This document shows, piece by piece, positions 9,980 to 18,726 of a DNA stretch of 37,862 nucleotides. Source of the stretch: Bacteroidota bacterium (GTDB lineage: Bacteria; Bacteroidota; Ignavibacteria; Ignavibacteriales; Ignavibacteriaceae); contig JAJYCM010000002.1 in assembly GCA_021778375.1 (NCBI GenBank), positions 1-37,862 on the forward strand, in the 5' to 3' direction. Position 1 is the stretch's first letter; each line of letters opens with the position of its first letter. The notes under the pieces were generated by a model that saw only the letters and a list, made by a program, of their open reading frames with translations, made no database searches and had not been told where the DNA came from. Made by a program: the position numbers and the translations under genes.

Positions 9980-12820
9980 ATGAAAATAAAATTTCTATTG
10001 CTCATTTTATTTATGATTACTATCGGGGATATATCTTTCTGTAACCCTGGATCTGAAGGAAGTCTAAATGCAGTTCAATTACAATGCGAGTATTTGTCGA
10101 ACCCGATTAATATAGATAATGTCAATCCGAATTTGAGTTGGATATTGAAAGCAACAAAAAAAGATGGCAGAAACTTAAGCCAGTCGTCTTACAGAATTTT
10201 AGTATCCAGCAGTATAAAATTATTAAAAGATAATATAGGTGATCTATGGGATTCCGGCAGAATTAAATCTTCTAATTCCGCTCGAGTTAGATACGAAGGG
10301 AAAAAATTAAATTCGAGGCAAAGGTGTTATTGGAAAGTGAAGGTTTATGATCAAAATAATAAGGCATCAGATTGGTCTTCAATTGCAGAATGGAAGATGG
10401 CTCTTCTGAATAAAAAAGACTGGAACGGATCTATGTGGATCGGATTAGGAAAAGACGAACGGACTTCACCGTTAAGGTTCCGTCCGTTTCAAACTTCAGA
10501 TATGAAAGAACCTGTCCAGGAATCCTCACATGCTTCGCCATTGTTGAGAAAGGAATTTAAGATATCCAAAAAAATAACAAATGCAACTTCCTATATTGCA
10601 GGGCTAGGATATTATGAACTTTTCATTAACGGTAAGAAAATAGGAGATCATGTATTAGATCCCGGGCAAACCAATTACGATGTTTATTCTTTATATGCAA
10701 CATATGATATTACAAAAAATTTGAAAAACGGCGAGAATGCCATAGGTGTAATGCTGGGGAACGGATTTTACGGACAGAATATTGCATTTGCAAACTGGTT
10801 GAATTACGGTAAACCGAGGATGAGATGCAGAATATTTATAACATACGAGGATGGTTCGATAGATACTGTAGTCTCCGATTCCACTTGGAAAGCTTCGAAC
10901 GGACCAGTCATTTTTGATAATGTATATGCGGGAGAAACATACGATGCTAGGAAGGAAAAGAAAGGTTGGGATGAAGCTGGTTATAACGATTTGAACTGGC
11001 AGAAAGCGGAAATAGAAAAATTTCCGAATGATAGTCTGCGTTCTCAGTTGATGCCGCCGATAAAAGAAATCTTGACAGTGAAGCCGGTAAATATATTTAA
11101 AGCTAAAGATGGTAATTGGATAATCGATATTGGTCAAAACATTTCCGGGTGGGTAAGAATAAAAGTAAAAGAAAAAGCGGGCACTAAAATAACAATGCAT
11201 TTTGCTGAGAACTTAAAACCGGATGGGAATGAATTAGATTATGCTTCACTTGGAACTTCTGCCACTGGAGTATTACCAACAAATATTTATGTATGTAAAG
11301 GCAGCGGTTGGGAAACATGGGAACCAACTTTTACATATGCAGGATTTCAGTACGTTGAAATATCCGGTTTGACTCAAAAACCTACCAATGAAACGGTACA
11401 AGGAATTATTGTTCATACCGCTGTTAAGAGAATTGGACATTTTCTCTCTTCAAACAAGATGCTTAATAAAATTTATGAAGTTTCTTTAAGAACGATAGAA
11501 GATAATTTACACAGCATACCGACAGATTGTCCGGACCGAGAAAAATGCGGCTGGCTTGGAGACGCCCATACTACAGCTAATACCGATCTTTACAATTTCG
11601 ATATGTACAGATTTTATGTTAAGTATCTGAGAGATATTATAAGCCAATTAGGCAGGGGCGGCGAAACATACAAGCATGAACCTGCAACTCCAGGAATACC
11701 GACAAATATAGCTCCCGGAAAAAGAATCTGCCAGGAAGCAAGAGTAGATTGGGGAGCGGCTATAGTTTATCTCCCTTATGATTTATATCTCTACGATGGG
11801 GATATTCGTCCGTTTAAAGAATTATATCCGCACATGAAAGATTTTATAAAATACACCGAACGATATGAATCATCTAATGGGATAATACAAAACGGCTATG
11901 GAGATTGGTGCCCTCCGGATGGAAACAAAAACATGGAATGTCCTCCAGAACTTTCTTCCACCGCTATATATTATAACATGTTGGATATTCTTAGCAAGAT
12001 TTCACCAAAGCTTAACGATATTGAATATTCCAAATTATGTACTGAGAAAAAAATATCAGTTAAGAAAAATTTTAATAAAGCATATTTAAAAAAGATTCCC
12101 GGTACTGATTATTGGGGATATGGAAGTCAAACCGCTGATGCGATGGCATATAGTTTCGGTCTCGTTCCAGAGGATAAAATCAAGTCTTTTGCTGAAGGTC
12201 TTGTATATGATATAAATAAACTGCACAACGGTCATCTTACAACCGGCATTCATGGCAGCAAATATATTTATAATGTCTTGTGCGATTTGGGTTACTCTAA
12301 ACTTGCATATAAGGTTATGACAGAACCAACATTTCCAAGTCTGGCTTATACGATTTCATGCGGATTCACAACATGGCCCGAAGTTCCTCTGGAATACAAA
12401 AACAGAAACATTCAAAGGACTTCTTCGTTTAACCATCCTATGAACTCCGGCTTTGCCGCGTTCTTTAGCGACGGCATCGGCGGAATTCTGCCGGACGCGA
12501 ACAAACCCGGCTTTAAGCATTTCTATCTGAAGCCAGCGTTTATTAAAATACTGAAGTATGCAAATACCGATTTAAATTCGAAATACGGTATGATAAAGAG
12601 CGACTGGAAGAGTAAAAATGGAGTTTTCGAATGGAATATAGAAGTGCCTTGTAATACTACTGCAACTATTTACGTCCCATCGGCTTCCTCGGAAAGTGTA
12701 AAAGAAAGCGGACGACCAGTTAAGGAGAAATCGGGAATAAATTTCATTAGTTATAAAAACGGAATCGCAGAATATCAAATAGGATCCGGGATTTATAGTT
12801 TTACGTCGTCTTTGCGTTAA
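9980..12820 (+). CDS. GH78 alpha-L-rhamnosidase, secreted
   Basis: 946 residues with a signal peptide (1-20, FLLLILFMITIGDISF). Domain order fits GH78. An FN3-like N-domain comes first (about 30-140, LSNPINIDNVNPNLSWIL; CYWKVKVYDQNNKASDW). A jelly-roll domain with YELFINGKKIGDHVLDPGQTNYD follows (212-234), then a second sandwich (IIDIGQNISGWVRIKVKEKAG, 381-401). The (alpha/alpha)6 barrel begins near 485 and carries the signature TDCPDREKCGWLGDAHTTANTD (515-536), the acidic catalytic groove. The barrel ends with SSFNHPMNSGFAAFFSDGIGGILP, and a C-terminal sandwich closes the protein. It removes terminal alpha-L-rhamnose. Upstream is a 104-base gap with AAAGGA eight bases before the ATG. It is the first of two GH78-type enzymes in the window and differs strongly from the second, suggesting distinct linkages. 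Confidence 0.93.
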   Translation: MKIKFLLLILFMITIGDISFCNPGSEGSLNAVQLQCEYLSNPINIDNVNPNLSWILKATKKDGRNLSQSSYRILVSSSIKLLKDNIGDLWDSGRIKSSNSARVRYEGKKLNSRQRCYWKVKVYDQNNKASDWSSIAEWKMALLNKKDWNGSMWIGLGKDERTSPLRFRPFQTSDMKEPVQESSHASPLLRKEFKISKKITNATSYIAGLGYYELFINGKKIGDHVLDPGQTNYDVYSLYATYDITKNLKNGENAIGVMLGNGFYGQNIAFANWLNYGKPRMRCRIFITYEDGSIDTVVSDSTWKASNGPVIFDNVYAGETYDARKEKKGWDEAGYNDLNWQKAEIEKFPNDSLRSQLMPPIKEILTVKPVNIFKAKDGNWIIDIGQNISGWVRIKVKEKAGTKITMHFAENLKPDGNELDYASLGTSATGVLPTNIYVCKGSGWETWEPTFTYAGFQYVEISGLTQKPTNETVQGIIVHTAVKRIGHFLSSNKMLNKIYEVSLRTIEDNLHSIPTDCPDREKCGWLGDAHTTANTDLYNFDMYRFYVKYLRDIISQLGRGGETYKHEPATPGIPTNIAPGKRICQEARVDWGAAIVYLPYDLYLYDGDIRPFKELYPHMKDFIKYTERYESSNGIIQNGYGDWCPPDGNKNMECPPELSSTAIYYNMLDILSKISPKLNDIEYSKLCTEKKISVKKNFNKAYLKKIPGTDYWGYGSQTADAMAYSFGLVPEDKIKSFAEGLVYDINKLHNGHLTTGIHGSKYIYNVLCDLGYSKLAYKVMTEPTFPSLAYTISCGFTTWPEVPLEYKNRNIQRTSSFNHPMNSGFAAFFSDGIGGILPDANKPGFKHFYLKPAFIKILKYANTDLNSKYGMIKSDWKSKNGVFEWNIEVPCNTTATIYVPSASSESVKESGRPVKEKSGINFISYKNGIAEYQIGSGIYSFTSSLR

Positions 12821-13424
12821 ACAGACTATTAAAATATTTCGCATGAACATAAAAGATTTTAATCATCTCCATATTTGTGTGGCGATACATGAACGAAGTC
12901 CTGGCAACCAATGTGTAGCGAAATACAGTCGATAAGACAAAAGTTGACGGGAAAAACCGTCGAGCTAGCTCATAAACTTGAGAACATAGTAAAGAAGACG
13001 ATCCCGGGAGAACAACCGTAATGGCGATCGAGTATACTTAAAGAATAGAATATTTCAGCAGCAGATTAGCTTTTGTACCTAAAGTAATAGGATGGAATTT
13101 ATATCTCGGGGAAAATAATAGCGGAGTTCACGGTACAATTGAGAAAACAGGACAAATAGCATTAGCCGAAGGTTTTTATCCTTGGCGCATAAATTATTTT
13201 CAGGGTATTGGCGGAAAGAACTAAAAATTTTTATGAAAGTACCGGATACTAAAAAAGAACTGATCCCGGAAGGAATTTTATTTCGGAAAAAATAAATTGT
13301 CTTACGTGTAAAAACTTAATTGACAGAATTTAGATATGGGTCGCTTAATGATCTATTAATCAATATTAACTAATTCCTGTGCAGACTAGTCTTTTTAAAA
13401 ATCATTAAAAAAGGAATATGCTAA
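12821..13424 (+). other. Long gap with gene remnants and no intact gene
   Basis: About 600 bases between the GH78 and GH2 genes. The left part (12893-13021) contains a 37-codon open stretch (ATG 12911, MCSEIQSIRQKL...) with no ribosome site. The middle part (13042-13295) is a clear decayed carbohydrate-binding tail, listed separately. The right part (13296-13424) is AT-rich, probably the leader of the GH2 gene, with AAAGGA near its ATG. No tRNA, repeat or strong terminator is seen. Confidence 0.6.
13042..13295 (+). pseudogene. Remnant of a PA14/chitobiase-like carbohydrate-binding C-terminus
   Basis: Frame 1 reads PKVIGWNLYLGENNSGVHG and then EGFYPWRINYFQGIGGKN to a stop at 13222. The frame beginning CTA at 13221 continues with KIFMKVPDTKKELIPEGILF to the TAA at 13293-13295. 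The pattern 'G-x-Y-P-W-R-I-N-Y-F-Q-G-x-G-G' followed by strand and 'IP...LF' is that of PA14-like domains that end many secreted glycosidases and sulfatases. One frameshift at about 13221 separates the halves, and no start or catalytic domain lies upstream. It is therefore the tail of a deleted enzyme. Which enzyme it belonged to cannot be told. Confidence 0.65.
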
Positions 13425-16313
13425 ATGACCAAACAATTACATCGTAGGTTTTATTACCGCCGATATACTATTTCATTGATATCAATAATACTTATTATGT
13501 CGTTTTTTGCTATTGGAAATATCAATGCATTTCCAGTATCCCACCATAGTCAATATAACTCGGTAAAAGATACAATATCGCTTGCGGGTAAATGGAGGTT
13601 TAAACTTGATCCCCTTAGAATCGGATTAAGTCAAGAATGGTATATGACAGATTTACCCGATACACTGCATCTACCCGGTTCCTGCCAGGCGCAAGGTTAC
13701 GGTGAAAAAATATTAAAACCTTGGATAGGAAGACTCACGCCTAAATATAAATACGAAGGACCTGCATGGTACCAGCGTGTAATAAACGTACCGGTATCTT
13801 GGAATGGAATGCACGTAAAATTATTTCTGGAAAGATGCTATTGGAAGTCTACCGTATGGCTGGATACAACAGAATTCGGAAGTCAGAATAGCCTTTCGGT
13901 GCCTCATGTCTATGATCTTGGTATATTAAAACCCGGAAAGCATGTACTTACGATTTGTGTTGATAATACATATAAATTTAAAATAGGCAGATGGGTTTCG
14001 GCAATAACATATGATACTCAAGGATTATGGAACGGGATAATAGGGAAAATAGATCTAATGGCTGAAAAGCCTTTGGAAATAGGGATGGTTGATATTTATC
14101 CGGATACATTAAAAATTAATCTGATAAACCATACCGGAAACAAAAGAGATGCAGAAATTCAAGCAAATATTCCGGGTGTTAAGAAGGAAAATAAGAAAAT
14201 AGAACTTGACGAAGGAAAAACAACAGTTAACATTCCATTTAAAATTAACGGCAAACTTTGGAGTACTTTAAATCCTTTAATCAGAAAATTGGGAATCACA
14301 TTAAATTCAGAAAATCTTTCCGATAAAAAATATTTGCCTTACGCAGTTAGGGACTTAAGTACAAAAGACAGGCAATTTGTATTAAACGGTAAACCGATAC
14401 TATTGCGGGGAACGGTTGATGAAGCAGTTTATCCTCTTAACGGATATCCGCCTATGACAAAAGCTGCTTGGCTCCGTACACTTAAGATTTGTAAATCTTA
14501 CGGATTCAACTTTATGAGATTTCATTCCTGGTGTCCGCCGGAAGCGGCATTCGAAGCAGGCGATGAGCTTGGATTTTTATTTCAGGTGGAATTACCTCTT
14601 TGGACAATGGATGCTCCGCAATTCGGGAAGGATCCTAAAAGAGATCAGTTTATTGTAAATGAGTTGAAGCGCATTCTGAAAGTTTACGGTAATCATCCTT
14701 CTTTCGGTCTGATGGCAATGGGAAACGAATCCGGCGGATCACTGGACAGTCTAGTAAAACTGGCGCGAAAACTTGATAGCCGGCATCTTTACAGAGGCGA
14801 GAACGGTCAGACATCAGCCCAAGGCGATTATGTTGAGATCGGAGAACGCGGAGTCATGGGACCAAGTACCGACTGGGACAGATCGGAAATTGCAGGATGG
14901 ATTGCAGGAAACAACAATACAAATAATTCAAGAACAGTTCCTACGCTGTCTCATGAAGTTGGGCAGTGGTGCATGTATCCGGATTTTGATGAGATCAAAA
15001 AATTCAAAGGATCTCTTAGACCTTATAATTATGAGAGCTTTGAAAAGTCCTTAAAAGCCCACCACATGTTGAACGAAGATAAGGCATTTGCAGAAGCAAG
15101 CGGAAAATTCAGCGTACTGCTTTATAAGGAAGAAATTGAAGCCTGCGAACGAACTTATCCTTTCGGAGGTTTTGAGATTCTTGATGCGCGAGATTATCCT
15201 GGTCAAGGCACTGCGATAGTTGGATGGCTAGATGCATTTTGGGATTCGAAAGGACTTAGAACACCTGAAGAGTTTCGCAGATTCTGTGCTCCGTTCGTAT
15301 GCCTTCTGCGGATGCCAAAGAGAGTCTATTCAAAAGGCGATTTGTTTGCCGCAAAAGCTGAGATTGCTAACTACAGCCCTAATTCGTTAAATGTAATCCC
15401 ATCATGGCAGATAAAGAATACTGAAGGAGATATAATTGCCAGTGGTAATCTACAGCTTTCAAATCTTGAAGAAGGAAAGTTGACGGCTGTGGGTGATATA
15501 AAGGTTGATCTTAATAAAGTTAAGGTTCCTGACCGGCTTACCGTTATGTTAAGTGCCGCTGGTACTTCTAACAGTTGGAATATTTGGGTCTATCCTAAAA
15601 AGCAGGTAACCATACCTTCAAATGTAATTATTACTCATGAGTTTGATGATAGAACACTGAATTATCTGAAATCAGGAAAACGTGTTCTTCTATTCACTTC
15701 TCCTAAAGAAGGAGTCATTGTCCCTCCGAGAGGATTTTATTCTCCCGATTCGGTAAGATTTCTTCCGCGCGCAACCGCCGGTAAAAACGCCATACCTGGC
15801 AGCTTTCTGCCGGTCTTTTGGAATGCACGTTTATTTAATCAAATCGGAACACTGGGAATTCTTTGTAATCCAAAGAATCCCGCTCTAGCTGATTTCCCCA
15901 CTGAGGCACATAGCGATTGGCAATGGGCTGATCTATTGGGAAGGTTTTCAGCTGCGGAATCATTTCGAGTAGCTGGTGCCCCGCTTGCAATGTGCGATAC
16001 TATCGAAAAGAAAGCTGGCGACAAGCTTTACCGGTCAAAAGCTATCATATTGAATGAAACCCCTCACGGTTTCAGACCGATTGTTCAAGTCATAGATAAT
16101 TATGATCGTAATGCAAAACTAGGTGTCATTTTCGAAGCGCGTGTCGGTAAAGGTAGACTCCTTGTCTGCGCGATGGATCTGGAAAAAGATTCCGATAATC
16201 GTCCGGAAGCACGTCAAATGGAACAAAGCTTATTGAACTATATGGCGGGGAATAAATTTTTACCCAAGTACGAGCTCCCTGTAAAATTATTAAAGAGACT
16301 ACTCCTACCTTGA
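13425..16313 (+). CDS. GH2 family beta-glycosidase, secreted
   Basis: 962 residues. A basic N-terminus followed by a hydrophobic stretch (17-35) makes a long signal peptide or anchor. Domains follow GH2 order. The sugar-binding jelly roll (about 50-210) contains ISLAGKWRFKLDP and GPAWYQRVINVP. An immunoglobulin-like domain follows (about 215-310). The barrel begins at FVLNGKPILLRGT (318-330), with GFNFMRFHSWCPPEAAFEAGDELGF (360-384). The acid/base is in AMGNESGG (E435) and the nucleophile in LSHEVGQW (E511). The remaining 440 residues are beta-rich accessory domains and a GATase-like tail (LLFTSPKEGVIVPP; GRLLVCAMDLEKD) seen in many large exported GH2 enzymes. The activity could be beta-galactosidase or beta-glucuronidase; the motifs do not decide. 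AAGGA lies 9 bases before the ATG. Confidence 0.9.
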   Translation: MTKQLHRRFYYRRYTISLISIILIMSFFAIGNINAFPVSHHSQYNSVKDTISLAGKWRFKLDPLRIGLSQEWYMTDLPDTLHLPGSCQAQGYGEKILKPWIGRLTPKYKYEGPAWYQRVINVPVSWNGMHVKLFLERCYWKSTVWLDTTEFGSQNSLSVPHVYDLGILKPGKHVLTICVDNTYKFKIGRWVSAITYDTQGLWNGIIGKIDLMAEKPLEIGMVDIYPDTLKINLINHTGNKRDAEIQANIPGVKKENKKIELDEGKTTVNIPFKINGKLWSTLNPLIRKLGITLNSENLSDKKYLPYAVRDLSTKDRQFVLNGKPILLRGTVDEAVYPLNGYPPMTKAAWLRTLKICKSYGFNFMRFHSWCPPEAAFEAGDELGFLFQVELPLWTMDAPQFGKDPKRDQFIVNELKRILKVYGNHPSFGLMAMGNESGGSLDSLVKLARKLDSRHLYRGENGQTSAQGDYVEIGERGVMGPSTDWDRSEIAGWIAGNNNTNNSRTVPTLSHEVGQWCMYPDFDEIKKFKGSLRPYNYESFEKSLKAHHMLNEDKAFAEASGKFSVLLYKEEIEACERTYPFGGFEILDARDYPGQGTAIVGWLDAFWDSKGLRTPEEFRRFCAPFVCLLRMPKRVYSKGDLFAAKAEIANYSPNSLNVIPSWQIKNTEGDIIASGNLQLSNLEEGKLTAVGDIKVDLNKVKVPDRLTVMLSAAGTSNSWNIWVYPKKQVTIPSNVIITHEFDDRTLNYLKSGKRVLLFTSPKEGVIVPPRGFYSPDSVRFLPRATAGKNAIPGSFLPVFWNARLFNQIGTLGILCNPKNPALADFPTEAHSDWQWADLLGRFSAAESFRVAGAPLAMCDTIEKKAGDKLYRSKAIILNETPHGFRPIVQVIDNYDRNAKLGVIFEARVGKGRLLVCAMDLEKDSDNRPEARQMEQSLLNYMAGNKFLPKYELPVKLLKRLLLP

Positions 16314-16374
16314 ATCAAATGTTCGGGGAAAAATATTTTTGCAAATTCTAATCTAAATGGGATTAAAAATTTAA

Positions 16375-18594
16375 ATGAACATGAAAAAAATTAACATATT
16401 GACTTGGGTAATAATTTTATTTGTTGCTATTGTCAATCTAAAAGCCAAATCATTACAAGGGGATTTAAAATTTACAAATGCAAAGTCGGTTTATGCGGAA
16501 ATAATTTATTCCGACAGTTCGACTTTCAGAATCCCGATTAATAACCTAACATCTTCTATAAGTAAATCGGATTTATATACAAAAGTAAATATTACGTCCA
16601 AAGACGAAGACTGCGGAAAGGAATTGATGATTTCCTTAAAGGAATTGAAATCAAAAAAAATAAAATTTATGGATATCGTTATTAAGTTCACACCGCAGTT
16701 CGGTGACATTAATCTAGTATTCTATAATAATGCTACTATCACCAATGCATGGGTGATGGTTATGAAGCCCGATAAAAAAGGTACGATATCGCGAGAGCTG
16801 GTTTTATTTAAAAATAAAAAATCAGGTAAGAGTCTTAATATCGCGTTTACCACTTTCAACAGGTTTTTTACATACTTTAAAACCTACGATGATAAAGTAG
16901 TAATACGCGAATGCATGCAAGACAGGATTTTAAAGAAAAACAAAAATTATCGACTGGAATCAATTCTGCTGGACGAAATTTTACCCGGCGATAAATTCTT
17001 TGAAAAATATACCTCTTTAGTTAAAAGAAATTATCATATTAAAATTAAACCGATACCCGCAGGATGGTCAAGCTGGTCTTGCTATTACGGTAATATAAAT
17101 GAGAAAAAGCTTATGCCGGACGCAAAGGCTATGGCAAAAGGTTTTGAGAAACAGGGGGCAGATATTTTTCAACTGGACGCCGGATGGTACGGTAAATCTT
17201 GGGGTGACTGGATACCCTTGAAGACTAAATTTAAACAAGGTATAGCTAAATTCAGCGAAAGACTTGAAAAAGTGGGACTCAAACTCGGATTATGGTATGC
17301 GCCAACAATGTTCGAACCTCAATCCGACTTATTTCACAACCATTTTGATTATAACATTTTTTATAACGGAAAGATTAAAAAGTCATTCGGCGGTACAATT
17401 AATGGTAATATAACGGGTATCGATTCGAGTGCATTTTATTCTCTGGATTTGTCTAATCCTGAAGTAAATAAATACATTTATAATTTATTCAATACGGCTG
17501 TAAATAAATATAAATCTAAATACTTTAAACTTGATTTTCTAGTATGCTCATTATTAAGACAAGCAGATAAAAGTATGTCCGATAATCTTATTACTTTTCC
17601 CAAAGGTGATTATTCCGTTGCAGTTTACCGGAAAACAATGATGACAATTAGAAAAGCTGTCGGTGATTCTATTTTCTTAAATGCCTGCGGCGCACCGATT
17701 GGCGAAAGTGTAGGTATCTTTAACGGCAGCCGGATTTCTCCCGATATTATTTGGGAGAAAGGGGTAAAGGATGCTCCTGCCTGGTGGACAATATTTAAAG
17801 ACGATGCCCGCAATATATTTCTAAGATCGTATTTCAACAATAAATTTTTCGTGAATGATCCCGATGCTCTTGTTATTAGGGATTATAATAACGGCAGCGA
17901 TTATGTGAAACTAAGTGATAATCAAGCTAAATTCTGGGCAACTGTAGTAGGTATGAGTGGTGGGACAATCTTCTTAAATGAAAATATGAATAAGTTATCT
18001 GCAAAAAGAAAGAGAATTTTTGAACAAGTTCTTCCTGTTTGGGGGAAAGCTGCTCATCCTCTCGACTTTTTCGAACAACCCTATCCGACGGTGACTCATA
18101 TTGAAGTAAATGATGAGGCGGTTCCAACTCAAATTGTCGCAATCTATAATTTTTCAGATTCAACTATAAATAAATCCGTTTCTCTTGAAAAATTAGGACT
18201 TGGAAAAAATGTTATCGCTATTGATTGCTGGGATAATACAATTATCGGAAATATTCATAATGAATTTTCTATCAATGAAATGTCTTCTAACTCTGTGAAG
18301 GTTCTCTTACTAAAAAATAGACCAGTTATTCCTTCGTTTTTTTTCATGAATTCTAACATATATATGGGGGCTGATAGAGTTAAAGAAGAATATTCGGTGT
18401 CTAAGAAAGAGCTGATTCTTACGATAAATAGAGAAGGATTAAAGAAAATACCGAACATTTATTTTTACGTGCCGATTAAATATAAATTAAAAAATTTTTC
18501 GAATGAAGATATTATTTGGAATGATGCATATGGTAAAATCATAAAGGATAATTCATATAAAGGTGCACATAAAAAAATATATTTATTCGAGTAG
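16375..18594 (+). CDS. GH36-type (clan GH-D) alpha-galactosidase-like enzyme, secreted
   Basis: 739 residues with a signal peptide (about 1-24, INILTWVIILFVAIVNLKA). A beta-sandwich N-domain precedes the barrel, which starts at PIPAGWSSWSCYYGNI (227-242). ADIFQLDAGWYGKSWGDW follows (262-279), then KLGLWYAPTMFEPQSDL. The expected nucleophile Asp is in FKLDFLV (D387), and the acid/base Asp is in SRISPDIIW (D457). VNDPDALVIRD is the family's late barrel block. GH36/GH27 enzymes remove alpha-linked galactose or N-acetylgalactosamine with retention. Distant GH-D members can act on other sugars, so the precise substrate is open. The start could be ATG 16375 or 16381 (MKKIN), two codons apart; neither has a strong Shine-Dalgarno site. 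It lies 61 bases after the GH2 gene. Confidence 0.85.
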   Translation: MNMKKINILTWVIILFVAIVNLKAKSLQGDLKFTNAKSVYAEIIYSDSSTFRIPINNLTSSISKSDLYTKVNITSKDEDCGKELMISLKELKSKKIKFMDIVIKFTPQFGDINLVFYNNATITNAWVMVMKPDKKGTISRELVLFKNKKSGKSLNIAFTTFNRFFTYFKTYDDKVVIRECMQDRILKKNKNYRLESILLDEILPGDKFFEKYTSLVKRNYHIKIKPIPAGWSSWSCYYGNINEKKLMPDAKAMAKGFEKQGADIFQLDAGWYGKSWGDWIPLKTKFKQGIAKFSERLEKVGLKLGLWYAPTMFEPQSDLFHNHFDYNIFYNGKIKKSFGGTINGNITGIDSSAFYSLDLSNPEVNKYIYNLFNTAVNKYKSKYFKLDFLVCSLLRQADKSMSDNLITFPKGDYSVAVYRKTMMTIRKAVGDSIFLNACGAPIGESVGIFNGSRISPDIIWEKGVKDAPAWWTIFKDDARNIFLRSYFNNKFFVNDPDALVIRDYNNGSDYVKLSDNQAKFWATVVGMSGGTIFLNENMNKLSAKRKRIFEQVLPVWGKAAHPLDFFEQPYPTVTHIEVNDEAVPTQIVAIYNFSDSTINKSVSLEKLGLGKNVIAIDCWDNTIIGNIHNEFSINEMSSNSVKVLLLKNRPVIPSFFFMNSNIYMGADRVKEEYSVSKKELILTINREGLKKIPNIYFYVPIKYKLKNFSNEDIIWNDAYGKIIKDNSYKGAHKKIYLFE

Positions 18595-18726
18595 TATAAA
18601 AGACTTTTACGACTGTTAAAAAGTTCATAACATAAATTTCTTCCTCATTTTAGTAAATTGAGATTTTCATACAATTAATCTGCTATATAAATACCGAACA
18701 ATTTTAATAATAAATATGGGATAAAT

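Noticed and set aside
10691-11200. 169-aa antisense ORF
   Set aside because: It lies entirely inside the GH78 gene on the opposite strand and has a low-complexity, Phe/Tyr-rich composition typical of shadow frames.
12911-13021. 37-codon ORF (MCSEIQSIRQKL...) as a small gene
   Set aside because: No ribosome site, no recognisable family, and it lies next to a decayed gene; more likely remnant sequence.
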